Source of the DNA: Actinomycetes bacterium
GTDB lineage: Bacteria > Actinomycetota > Acidimicrobiia > Acidimicrobiales > JAJZXF01
DNA length: 36,992 nt
Direction: 5' to 3'
Assembly (NCBI GenBank): GCA_021791755.1
Contig: JAJYWA010000012.1
Span: 1 to 36,992, forward strand
Below the pieces are notes generated by a model. The model did no database searches, was not told the DNA's origin, and was given only the letters and a program-made list of their open reading frames with translations. Each line of letters begins with the position of its first letter. Position 1 is the first letter of the stretch. A program made the position numbers and the translations under genes. Below are positions 24,004 to 33,181 of the stretch, piece after piece.

Positions 24004-25233
24004 ATGGACCCGAGCGCACAACGGGCGGATGCTGGCCGCCACCTGGCGATGATCGGTGCGCGCTTTGGTGTGGGAGATAACCCTGTGGGTTCGAGCCAGG
24101 TCCACAGCGGCCACGTTCACGATACGTACATCGTGAGCTATGGCTCCGAACGCGACTTCCGGCGCTACGTGCACCAGCGAATTAGCCCGATCTTCGCTGA
24201 CGTCTCGGGGCTGATGTCGAATTTGGCGCTCATCTGCGTGCACCTCGAGGGAAAGTACGCAGGAGGTGCGCTGTCCACCCCCGGCGCCGGCGGCGCCAGC
24301 GAGGGAGGCAGCCCTCGCCGGCGGCCGCTGCGGATGCTGAGGTCCAGCGATGGTGAGCACTACTGGGTTGATCCGGACCAGCGGGCCTGGCGGACGTTCG
24401 AGATGGTGGAGGGAGCGCACCCGTGCGAGCAGGTGCTCACCCCTTTCCAGGCGTACCAGGTGGGCGCGGCGTTCGGCAGCTACCTGGCAACGCTCGACGA
24501 TCTGGCCCCGCCGGCGCCGGCAGGTGCGTCTCGAGCGCCTGTGCTCTTTGAGACCATCCCACGCTTCCACGACCTCGACCGGTACCTTGCCGGCCTGGAG
24601 GAAAGCGCACAAGAGGACGTCGCCGGCCGGATGGCGCAGGATGGGAGCGCGGCGACCCTGAACGAGGTGTTGCGTAGGCGCTGGATAGCCGATGAGGTGA
24701 GAGGGGCGATCGCAGCTGGCGTCCTTCCGAAGAGAACGGTCCACAACGACTGCAAGTCGGCCAATGTCCTCTGTGACGACATCACCGGTGCATGGGTATG
24801 TGTCATCGACCTCGACACCACTATGAGCGGGTACGTGATGCACGACTTCGGCGATATTGTCAGGACTTGTGCCACCTCTGCGGCCGAAGACGAGGAAGAC
24901 CCCAGGCTGTCGTGCATCGATCTCGATCTCTTCGCTGCAGCAGCCACGGGCTACCTGAACGAGTGCGGGTGGTTGCTCTCGGATGTGGAGCTGGACAGCC
25001 TGGTGCTGGGCGCTCTGGCAATGTCCTACGAGGCAGCGGTGCGCTTTCTCACGGACTACCTGCGCGGTGACACGTACTTCCATGTAGAGTCTCCCACACA
25101 TAACCTGAGGCGATGCCGGGCGCAACTCGCCCTGCTCGACTCGATCGTCGTGAACAGGGCCGAATTGGCCGGCATCGCCCGTGGTTGCCAGATTGCCTGC
25201 TTGGGTGACAGCGGCTCAGGCGGTGGCAGATGA
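24004..25233 (+). CDS. N-acetylhexosamine 1-kinase-like phosphotransferase (NahK/APH fold)
   Basis: 409 aa. APH-fold kinase whose catalytic core VHNDCKSANVLCDD (H247, D249, N254), followed by CVIDLDTTMSGYVMHDFGD (D269, D281), closely follows the NahK pattern (HND-K-x-x-N-V then CVIDLDT-x-M). NahK makes GlcNAc-1-P or GalNAc-1-P from the free sugar and ATP. The N-terminal lobe is present, with a Gly/Ser/Pro-rich insertion around residues 88-108 absent from typical members. ATG 24004 has AAGG about 5 nt upstream. A nucleotidyltransferase and hexosaminidase lie on the opposite strand nearby, supporting an amino-sugar substrate. The 3' end overlaps the secreted-protein gene by 18 bp. Homoserine or choline kinase-like alternatives fit the motif less well. 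Confidence 0.78.
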   Translation: MDPSAQRADAGRHLAMIGARFGVGDNPVGSSQVHSGHVHDTYIVSYGSERDFRRYVHQRISPIFADVSGLMSNLALICVHLEGKYAGGALSTPGAGGASEGGSPRRRPLRMLRSSDGEHYWVDPDQRAWRTFEMVEGAHPCEQVLTPFQAYQVGAAFGSYLATLDDLAPPAPAGASRAPVLFETIPRFHDLDRYLAGLEESAQEDVAGRMAQDGSAATLNEVLRRRWIADEVRGAIAAGVLPKRTVHNDCKSANVLCDDITGAWVCVIDLDTTMSGYVMHDFGDIVRTCATSAAEDEEDPRLSCIDLDLFAAAATGYLNECGWLLSDVELDSLVLGALAMSYEAAVRFLTDYLRGDTYFHVESPTHNLRRCRAQLALLDSIVVNRAELAGIARGCQIACLGDSGSGGGR

Positions 25234-26370
25234 GCAGTCGTAGATCATGTTTGCGTGGATCATCTCCGTCGTGCCCGTTGTGTGCGTTGCCCCGCCGCTG
25301 GTGTTGTCGCACCCGCCCCCGCCCCCGCCCAGATCGCCGCCGAACACCGGGTCGGCGCCATCGTAGAGGAAGCCTGGGCCGCCGAAGGGGTTGAGCTCCC
25401 CGTACCAAAGCTGCGGGTTGTTGCCGAGCGCCTCGAAGTAGCCGTTGAGCACATTGAAGAACCCGGTGACGCTGTAGCTGACTCCGTTCGAATCAGTGAC
25501 GAAGTTGCTCGTGTTGCAGCCCGCGATACCGCAGAAGTTGGCAAAGTCCTGGGAGATCGAGCCGACCTGAGATGAGCTCATGCCCTGTCCCTGTCCCCAG
25601 GTCTGCTGGAGCACTGAGGACTCCTGCTGGACGAGCGTGAGAAAACCACTCAGGACGGTCGTTGACTGGTTGATCTGGGCTTGGCTCTGGCCAAGGGCCT
25701 CGCCGAAGTACTGTGCCTCGGCCGATGCGACGCTCGAGATCTGAGCAGAGGTCAGGTCGGCGGGGTTGCTGGGCAGTTCGCTGGCGTAGTTCTCCATCCA
25801 GTACGCGAAGTTGCCGATCGCGTTGATCTGGCCTTGGCTGGCGCCGGCGTCCGTCAGGTCCTGTACTACGTAGTTGACGAAGCTGCTGAAGCTGGAGAAG
25901 TTGGCCAGGTTCAGCTGGCTGGTGATCCCAGCCTCCTGGAGCACCGCCAGCTCGGCAGATTGCTCGGCTGCCAGGGAGCTGAAAGCGTGAGATGCAGTCC
26001 TGCTGGCGACGCTCGCCTGCGATCCTGATCTCGCCGGGCTGCTGGCGCCAGGTGTCGTTGTCCTAGAGCTGCCTATTGTACCCGTATGTGGCGCCGGAGT
26101 TGCGCTGCGTGCGCCGTGGCCGATCGGGGCACGATTGCGAAAGGTCGTGTCGCCAGTCCCTCGAGGGGTGTACGGCACCTCGCTCATCGCAGCGAATGAC
26201 GGAGCCTGCCTCGTTGCCTGGTCAGTTCGGCTGCCTACGGCGCGTGCTGAGTGGCTGCTCGCCGCCCAGGCGGCGCCCAGCGTACCGAGCGCCACTGCTG
26301 ATACGGCTGCCGACATGAGCAGCCTGCGACCTCGGTGACCACGTGAATGCGACTTCTGGTTCTTGTTCAT
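25216..26370 (-). CDS. Secreted protein of unknown family
   Basis: 384 aa. The N-terminus is a clear export signal: basic KNQKSHSRGHRGRR, hydrophobic LLMSAAVSAVALGTLGAAWA, then Ala-Ser cleavage. The double Arg could suit Tat or Sec. A Ser/Thr/Pro-rich linker (about 50-120) follows, then a Gln/Ser-rich alpha-helical body with regular ISSVASAEAQYFGEALGQSQ-like helices, one CGIAGC pair, then a GDLGGGGGG run and a terminal Cys-bounded segment (CDNTSGG ... IYDC), suggesting two disulfides. I do not recognise the fold. ATG 26370 has GGAGG at 26376-26380. It lies downstream of the GH20 operon on the same strand and overlaps the kinase gene tail. Confidence 0.78.
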   Translation of the reverse strand: MNKNQKSHSRGHRGRRLLMSAAVSAVALGTLGAAWAASSHSARAVGSRTDQATRQAPSFAAMSEVPYTPRGTGDTTFRNRAPIGHGARSATPAPHTGTIGSSRTTTPGASSPARSGSQASVASRTASHAFSSLAAEQSAELAVLQEAGITSQLNLANFSSFSSFVNYVVQDLTDAGASQGQINAIGNFAYWMENYASELPSNPADLTSAQISSVASAEAQYFGEALGQSQAQINQSTTVLSGFLTLVQQESSVLQQTWGQGQGMSSSQVGSISQDFANFCGIAGCNTSNFVTDSNGVSYSVTGFFNVLNGYFEALGNNPQLWYGELNPFGGPGFLYDGADPVFGGDLGGGGGGCDNTSGGATHTTGTTEMIHANMIYDCSSATA

Positions 26371-26396
26371 CTCTACCTCCACTGTGTGAATCCTTC

Positions 26397-26418
26397 AGGC
26401 TCATTTCTTAGTGAGCCT
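26397..26418. promoter_or_regulatory. Inverted repeat upstream of the secreted-protein gene
   Basis: AGGCTCA (26397-26403) and its perfect complement TGAGCCT (26412-26418) around an 8-base AT-rich loop. It lies 27 bp before ATG 26370 in the spacer after the GH20 gene. No T-run follows on either strand, so an operator or mRNA hairpin is as likely as a terminator. Confidence 0.45.
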
Positions 26419-26534
26419 CCGTTCAGGATGCGTCGAGAAGGCTCCGTGCGGAATCCCTCCGTCGTGCACAGCTGCCTTGCTCATGGGGATAGGTAGATCT
26501 AGCGCCGGGGCAACAGTGTCGCCGGGGCACAGTG

Positions 26535-28322
26535 TCAGAGCTCTTGCGCCTGGAACCCGAGGGAGATGTCCGGACCTGCCCAGTCCGGGTCGGCGTGGCC
26601 ATCGTTGTAGCACTGGATCAGGTGCTCCAGCCACGCAACGCTGCGCACCAGCCCCCCGGCGCGGTTGCGAGCGAGCCATAGTTCCCGATAGTGCTCGGTC
26701 AGGGATGCAAGCTCTCGTGCAAAGTGGTCTCGTTGTGGCGCCGGCACTGAGTCGAGCGTCCCATCACCCTGCAGCCTCGACAGCGCATCCCTGGTGAGCA
26801 GCGATACCAGCGCGGCGGAGGCTCGGAGCTCATCCATGACGAGCGCGCCGTCTTCCGAGCGAGGCTGTGCGGCGTCCAGGCTTGCCACAGCGCGAATGAG
26901 GTGCTCTTCCACCTTTTCGAGGTCCTCGGCTCGCAGGCCGACCGTGAAGCCGTCCCCCAGCGTGAGCTGTGGGAAGTACAGGTGTAGGACCAGCGTCGAA
27001 AGGTTCGGGAACTGGCAGCTCAGCAGATCGTAGGTGTTGCCGAGAGCAATCAATGCGCCACCGATCTCCATGGATGGATCATCGAGCACGTGTAGCGAGA
27101 GAGCAGCTGCCAGATCGATCGAGCGGTTCTGCTCCCAGCACCACGAGACGGCCGCGGCGTACGCGAAGCCTGGATAGCTGATGGGCAGGTGCTGAAGGTG
27201 CCCCATATCGCCCCAGTCGGTGACGAGATAGCCTGTTGCGCCGCCGGCAAGGCCCTCTGCTGCGGCTTTGCTGCAGTTGCGGACCATGTTCCCGGTCCTT
27301 CCCAGGATGCTCAGCCAGCTGGACGTTCCTGGGCAGACCCATGTCTCTCTTCCCCCGGCGGACAGCTCGGACAGCTTCTCGCCGAATGGGTGCCAGTCCT
27401 CATACCCCCACTCACAGACGACGACATCCTCTGGGAGCTGGGGAACCAGTGACCGGTCGGCCGAGATGCGATCGCCCCAGACCAGCATCGTCCTTTGGTC
27501 CATCTCGCGCGACTCCCGGAGCTGGCGCATCCATGTCATGTACTCTGCGCCTGATCCTGGTGGCAGCTCCCACGGCTCATCGAGTCCCACATGCATCTTA
27601 TTGCTGGTGAAGCAGCTTCCGAGCTGGCCTAGCAGGTCGCGCACGAGCTCCAGGGATCCTGGGTTCGACGGGTCCAGCGTGCTGGCAGGGTGCCTCAGTC
27701 CGAAACCGTCCACACGCCCCTCGGGAGCGATCGCAAGGCTGTGGTACCTCGGGTGCCACAGCCACCGTTCCATATGTCCGAGGGTGTTCTGGTTTGGAAC
27801 CAGCTCCATGAAGCGGGCCCTGCAGAACGAGTCCAGACGGGCCAGGTCGTCAGCCGTGAGCGCGCTTGCCGCCGCCCACACGGCGTCGTGACCGCGGTAC
27901 GCGAAGGTATGCTCCATGTAGAGTTGGAGCTGGTTGACCTTCCACGAAGCGAGCAGCTCTACGAGCTGCTCGAGGGTGGCAATGGTTGGGACCTTGTCCC
28001 GGGATATATCGATCATCACGCCCCTCACCGGGAAGTCTGGCCAGTCACTGATCCTGCAACTGGGCAAGCCGTGGGGATTGAGGTGCCTGAGCTGGGCAAG
28101 CGTGCATCGCCCGTAGAACGCGCCGGCCTCGTCGGGCGCTGTGATCACGATGCCGTCGCGGTCCACCTCGAGCACGTACCCTTCGGCCTTGACGGGAGCA
28201 GATGCGTCGATGACTACGCGCTCGTCACAGTCGTCGACCAGGTCTGACCCAGGGTTCACGGAGCGAGGTCTCGGGAGAAGCCCATCCAGTATCTCCCGGG
28301 CCCGCCTGGTATCCGCGGTCAT
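26535..28322 (-). CDS. Glycoside hydrolase family 20-like beta-N-acetylhexosaminidase, cytosolic
   Basis: 595 aa. An N-terminal GH20b zincin-like domain is followed by a TIM barrel beginning ISDWPDFPVRGVMIDISRDK, which is characteristic of GH20 and relatives. The catalytic Asp-Glu pair appears in MHVGLDEPWEL (D248, E249), expected for substrate-assisted cleavage of terminal GlcNAc or GalNAc. Aromatic +/-1 site residues (VCEWGYEDWHP, TDWGDMGHLQ) are present. There is no signal peptide, so it acts inside the cell on imported oligosaccharides. A C-terminal helical domain extends beyond the barrel. ATG 28322 follows AGGTG by 5 nt, 9 nt after the GNAT gene. Third gene of the nucleotidyltransferase-GNAT-GH20 operon. 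Confidence 0.85.
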   Translation of the reverse strand: MTADTRRAREILDGLLPRPRSVNPGSDLVDDCDERVVIDASAPVKAEGYVLEVDRDGIVITAPDEAGAFYGRCTLAQLRHLNPHGLPSCRISDWPDFPVRGVMIDISRDKVPTIATLEQLVELLASWKVNQLQLYMEHTFAYRGHDAVWAAASALTADDLARLDSFCRARFMELVPNQNTLGHMERWLWHPRYHSLAIAPEGRVDGFGLRHPASTLDPSNPGSLELVRDLLGQLGSCFTSNKMHVGLDEPWELPPGSGAEYMTWMRQLRESREMDQRTMLVWGDRISADRSLVPQLPEDVVVCEWGYEDWHPFGEKLSELSAGGRETWVCPGTSSWLSILGRTGNMVRNCSKAAAEGLAGGATGYLVTDWGDMGHLQHLPISYPGFAYAAAVSWCWEQNRSIDLAAALSLHVLDDPSMEIGGALIALGNTYDLLSCQFPNLSTLVLHLYFPQLTLGDGFTVGLRAEDLEKVEEHLIRAVASLDAAQPRSEDGALVMDELRASAALVSLLTRDALSRLQGDGTLDSVPAPQRDHFARELASLTEHYRELWLARNRAGGLVRSVAWLEHLIQCYNDGHADPDWAGPDISLGFQAQEL

Positions 28323-28331
28323 GCGATCACC

Positions 28332-29198
28332 TCAGATTTCCGCGCCGGTGGCCTTCGGGCGCTTCTCGTAGACTATGTACGCCTCTGCTATCTTGCCCCC
28401 AAGTCTGGCATAGGCGGAGATGACGCTGACCCATGACACCTTGACGCGGCTCCTTCCCTGCTCTCGTAGGTGCACGACGGCCGCATCGAGGATCCGTGCC
28501 CCGACGCCCTTGCCCATCAGGTCGGGTCGTACTGCTACGGGGCCGAGCACACCGTGCCGGTTCACGTCGAGCGCGCAGAAGCCACTGATCCCGTCCTCGT
28601 CCTCGGCCACGAGCAACATGGACTTGTCCAGAGCCCTCATGACCTCCTTTTTCCAGAAGCGCCAGTGGGTGTCCATGAACGAAGCGAGGTGGCTGCGATC
28701 GTCCTCGGTGGCCAGCTTCGCGCCCCCTCCAGAGACTCCGCCCAGTGTGCTCAGGTCGATCATCATGTCGAAGTTCACCGCGGTCCGCTGGTACTTGAAC
28801 CGCTCGAGGAGGCACTGCATAGCGGTCCAGGAAAGCTCCACGCCGGGAAAAAGGTAGTAAGGCGCGTCAGCCCCAATGGTGATCGTGGAGGCTGTCGCGA
28901 GATCGCGTTCGGCAGCCTCGAGAAGATCGTGGCCATGTCCCCTGCGCTGGTACGCGGGGTCGACTACGAGAAGCTTGACGAAGCCTCGGACTTCCCCGTT
29001 CGCTTCGTTCTCCTGAACAGAGGTCGCTACGACCGCCATCGTCGGGTCTCCGCGAACGCAGGCGGGTTCGTCTCGCGCGAAGAGACAGCCCAGGATCTCT
29101 CCGGCGTCCGGCGGATCCGGCAACGCTCTGCGGCAGAGCTTGGCGATCTCGCCAGCACTGGTCGCGTCCAGCGCATCGAGTGGTGTAGCGGACCTCAC
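28332..29198 (-). CDS. Tandem GNAT-domain acetyltransferase
   Basis: 288 aa with two GNAT folds. The first has VKLLVVDPAYQRRGHGHDLL (acetyl-CoA pyrophosphate loop RRGHG). The second has GVLGPVAVRPDLMGKGVGARIL (GKGVG). Both loops look intact, although only one copy is usually catalytic in such duplicated proteins. GTG 29198 overlaps the nucleotidyltransferase stop (GTGA). In this operon an amino-sugar N-acetyltransferase role, for example on glucosamine or its phosphate before activation, is plausible but unproven. Confidence 0.82.
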   Translation of the reverse strand: MRSATPLDALDATSAGEIAKLCRRALPDPPDAGEILGCLFARDEPACVRGDPTMAVVATSVQENEANGEVRGFVKLLVVDPAYQRRGHGHDLLEAAERDLATASTITIGADAPYYLFPGVELSWTAMQCLLERFKYQRTAVNFDMMIDLSTLGGVSGGGAKLATEDDRSHLASFMDTHWRFWKKEVMRALDKSMLLVAEDEDGISGFCALDVNRHGVLGPVAVRPDLMGKGVGARILDAAVVHLREQGRSRVKVSWVSVISAYARLGGKIAEAYIVYEKRPKATGAEI

Positions 29199-30202
29199 GC
29201 AGGCGCCCTGTGAGCACCCCAGAGCGGATCTGGGATAACGCCTGCTGCAACAAGGTCCTCGACCTGCTCCCGCACGGCCTTGAGATCCGCTCCGTGCGTG
29301 ACACCTATGCACCGTCCTGTTGAAGCCAAGATCCGGACTCTCTCAGGGCGCGGCCGGGAGATCATCTCTCCGACTACGTCCGGAAGCAGCAGCTCGTCGC
29401 TGTTGTCGACACCTGAGCCGCTGTGGAGCTCAGAGAAGTGGTCAAATGCCTCTTGGAGCACGGGGAAGATAGATGGCAGGAAACCCCACATGTTCACGGA
29501 CACGAGCTCGTCGCCTTTCAGGGCAACCGTGGCATCGTTGTTGCTGGCAGAGAAGGCGCCATCGTCGCGCACGGTGATCGTCTGCTCTGTGATCGCGGTC
29601 AGGTAGCCGTCGGCGTCCTGGTCGCAGGTTGCCCTCTTCACCGGCCCGTGACCTACGATCGTGTTCCGGAGCTTGAAGCCTACTAGGACATGGCTTGGCG
29701 GGTCCTGCCCCCCGCCCGTCTGTTGCTCCTGCCCCCCGCCCGTCAGATGATCGTAAAGCAGCTGGTATGACGCGGCCCCGTAGAGGTCATCCGCATTGAC
29801 CACACCGAAAGGGGCGCTGATGGCCGCACGCGTGGCAAGGACTGCTTGGGCCGTTCCACGAGGCATTCGGGCCGCTGTCGCGGCGATACTTGTCCCTGAG
29901 GCGCCAGGCATCGCCGCTGATTCCTGGCGTATGAGATCTACATGGAGATCGGCTGGCCAGCACCTCTTGATGTGGTATTCGAGCGTTGCTTCGATCTCGG
30001 CCCTGACAACCATCACCACCGACTCGAAGCCTGCCTCCATCGCATCGCGGACCGAGAGGTCGATTATCGCCTCTCCCCGCGCGCCTATTGGGGCCAGCGG
30101 TTTCAGGCCGCCATAGCGCCGGCCCAGACCTGCTGCCAAGATCACCAGCGCAGGTTTCTCAGGACACTGTCCTTTGCTTTCGGATTTCACAACGGATTTC
30201 AC
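29195..30202 (-). CDS. Sugar-1-phosphate nucleotidyltransferase family protein
   Basis: 335 aa. Rossmann-like nucleotidyltransferase with the N-terminal signature LAAGLGRRYGGLKPLAPIG (nucleotide-binding G-x-G-x-R and KP) and metal-binding Asp in VVNADDLYG. It resembles NTP_transferase proteins that often accompany NahK-like kinases and would convert sugar-1-phosphate plus NTP to NDP-sugar and pyrophosphate. GTG 30202 is decided by AGGAGG at 30212-30217 (9-nt spacing) and a TAAAGT -10 box. A surface loop carries a 24-bp-period repeat (TGGGQ doubled). First gene of the operon, divergent from the exporter. The base and sugar specificity cannot be read from sequence. Confidence 0.85.
   Translation of the reverse strand: MKSVVKSESKGQCPEKPALVILAAGLGRRYGGLKPLAPIGARGEAIIDLSVRDAMEAGFESVVMVVRAEIEATLEYHIKRCWPADLHVDLIRQESAAMPGASGTSIAATAARMPRGTAQAVLATRAAISAPFGVVNADDLYGAASYQLLYDHLTGGGQEQQTGGGQDPPSHVLVGFKLRNTIVGHGPVKRATCDQDADGYLTAITEQTITVRDDGAFSASNNDATVALKGDELVSVNMWGFLPSIFPVLQEAFDHFSELHSGSGVDNSDELLLPDVVGEMISRPRPERVRILASTGRCIGVTHGADLKAVREQVEDLVAAGVIPDPLWGAHRAPA
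29703..29744 (-). repeat. In-frame direct repeat in the nucleotidyltransferase gene
   Basis: Two 18-bp identical copies (29703-29720 and 29727-29744), period 24 bp, encoding a doubled Thr-Gly-Gly-Gly-Gln segment in a loop after the YDHL helix. Confidence 0.95.
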
Positions 30203-30234
30203 ACGGTCTCGCCTCCTCGTGGAGCTTCTCGAAC

Positions 30235-30240
30235 ACTTTA
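30235..30240 (-). promoter_or_regulatory. -10 box of the nucleotidyltransferase operon
   Basis: TAAAGT on the minus strand, 32 nt before GTG 30202. In contrast to most genes here it leaves a leader of about 25 nt with AGGAGG. Confidence 0.5.
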
Positions 30241-30241
30241 G

Positions 30242-31957
<1,716 letters not shown>

Positions 31958-31969
31958 CCGTCCGTTCCA

Positions 31970-32008
31970 AGCATCGGTCCCGAGCGCTGGCTCAGCATCG
32001 GTCCCGAG
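31970..32008. repeat. Direct repeat, 15 bp with 24-bp period
   Basis: AGCATCGGTCCCGAG at 31970-31984 and 31994-32008, in the spacer after the exporter gene. Not obviously palindromic. Confidence 0.95.
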
Positions 32009-32064
32009 TCCCCAGCCTCAGCCGGTAAGCTTTCCCCGGTAGTGCCGCGCGTCGTTCTGGTCGC

Positions 32065-32070
32065 TAGAGT
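32065..32070 (+). promoter_or_regulatory. Possible -10 box for the catabolic cluster
   Basis: TAGAGT, 68 nt before ATG 32139. It would give a leader of about 60 nt carrying AGGATGGAGGA. No clear -35 and no operator palindrome are visible. Confidence 0.35.
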
Positions 32071-32138
32071 GTGGCTGTCGAGGAGCTGTACGTAAGAACA
32101 ATCAGAAGAAGGCGAAAGGATGGAGGACGAGCAGTAGC

Positions 32139-33059
32139 ATGAGACTCGCGCGCGCGCGGTGGGAATCCCGTATTGTGCTGGTTCGTCTGGATTCAGACTT
32201 GGAAGCTCCTGATGATGCAAGCGACGGAGCATCGCCGGTTGGCGTCGTTCTCGCGAGTGAGTCGAGCCATCCCGCTGCTGATGTCCTGAGGGAGGCGTTG
32301 GCGTCAGCGGTCGACCTGCGAGGCCCGGGCATCGCCGAGGTCGCGCTGGCCGATCTCGAGTTGCTCAGCCCGGTGGCCAACCCGTCCAAGCTGCTCGGAG
32401 TGGGCGACAACTACGCTGACCATGCCGACGAGCTCGGTGACGAACGCCCTCTGGCTCCTTTGCTGTTCCTGAAGGCGACGAGCGCCATCATAGGTCCTCT
32501 GGACCTGGTGACCTTCAGCCTTGCTGACTCTCAGCAGGTTGACTTCGAGGCGGAGCTTGCGGTGGTAATCGGCGCCCGCTGCCGGAGTGTGCCTTCTGAG
32601 GAGGCCCTCGAACACGTTCTGGGCTACACCCTGTGCAACGATGTGTCGGCGCGTGATGCGCAGTACGAGGTTGGTGGTCAGTGGATGAGGGGCAAGTCCT
32701 TCGACACCTTCGCGCCTCTCGGACCCTGGATCGTGACGCGAGACGAGATTCCCGCTCCGGTCGACCTTCGCATCACCTGCAAGGTCAACGGCGAGACCAT
32801 GCAGGACAGCAGGACGTCGCGGATGATCTTCGGCGTCGCGGAGATCGTGGCCTACGCCTCACGGTTCATGACGCTGGAGCCGGGCGATGTCATCTCGACC
32901 GGGACGCCCTCGGGTGTCGGTTCGGGCCGCAAGCCGCCCGTTTTCCTGCGCGATGGCGATGTTGTAGAGGTCGAGGTGGAGCGCGTGGGCGCGTTGAGGA
33001 ACGTCGTGAGAGCCGTTGCCGACAGAGCGCCGTCCTCTGGTGGCTTGCGAACCGCCTGA
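32139..33059 (+). CDS. Fumarylacetoacetate hydrolase (FAH) family protein
   Basis: 306 aa. FAH-fold metal-dependent hydrolase or decarboxylase acting on beta-diketo or ketoenol acids. Motifs: LGVGDNYADHADE (H95 of the lid), FEAELAVVIG (metal ligands E137, E139), GYTLCNDVSARD (D168), GKSFDTFAPLGPWIV and ISTGTPSGVG. This pattern fits the group that includes acylpyruvate hydrolases and 2,4-diketo-3-deoxy-sugar-acid hydrolases. The sugar-acid form works with an SDR, and an SDR is encoded downstream here. First gene of a five-gene same-strand cluster. AGGA-rich sequence precedes ATG 32139. Confidence 0.9.
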   Translation: MRLARARWESRIVLVRLDSDLEAPDDASDGASPVGVVLASESSHPAADVLREALASAVDLRGPGIAEVALADLELLSPVANPSKLLGVGDNYADHADELGDERPLAPLLFLKATSAIIGPLDLVTFSLADSQQVDFEAELAVVIGARCRSVPSEEALEHVLGYTLCNDVSARDAQYEVGGQWMRGKSFDTFAPLGPWIVTRDEIPAPVDLRITCKVNGETMQDSRTSRMIFGVAEIVAYASRFMTLEPGDVISTGTPSGVGSGRKPPVFLRDGDVVEVEVERVGALRNVVRAVADRAPSSGGLRTA

Positions 33060-33112
33060 GCTACGCTTGCCTCAGCCAGCAGGTGTTGGTGGCGGAAGGC
33101 ATGCCTGCGCGG

Positions 33113-33132
33113 GCGGGGCATTGCGGGGCATT
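33113..33132. repeat. Tandem repeat, 10-bp unit x2
   Basis: GCGGGGCATT twice in a row (33113-33122, 33123-33132), in the spacer between the FAH and M24 genes. Confidence 0.9.
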
Positions 33133-33181
33133 GACAGTGGTGCAGATGATCTAACAGGTGATCCAGGAGGAAGACACGAGA

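Noticed and set aside
23779-25125. Minus-strand open frame (448 codons) opposite the NahK-like gene
   Set aside because: Shadow of the kinase gene, extended only because the third-position GC bias suppresses stops.
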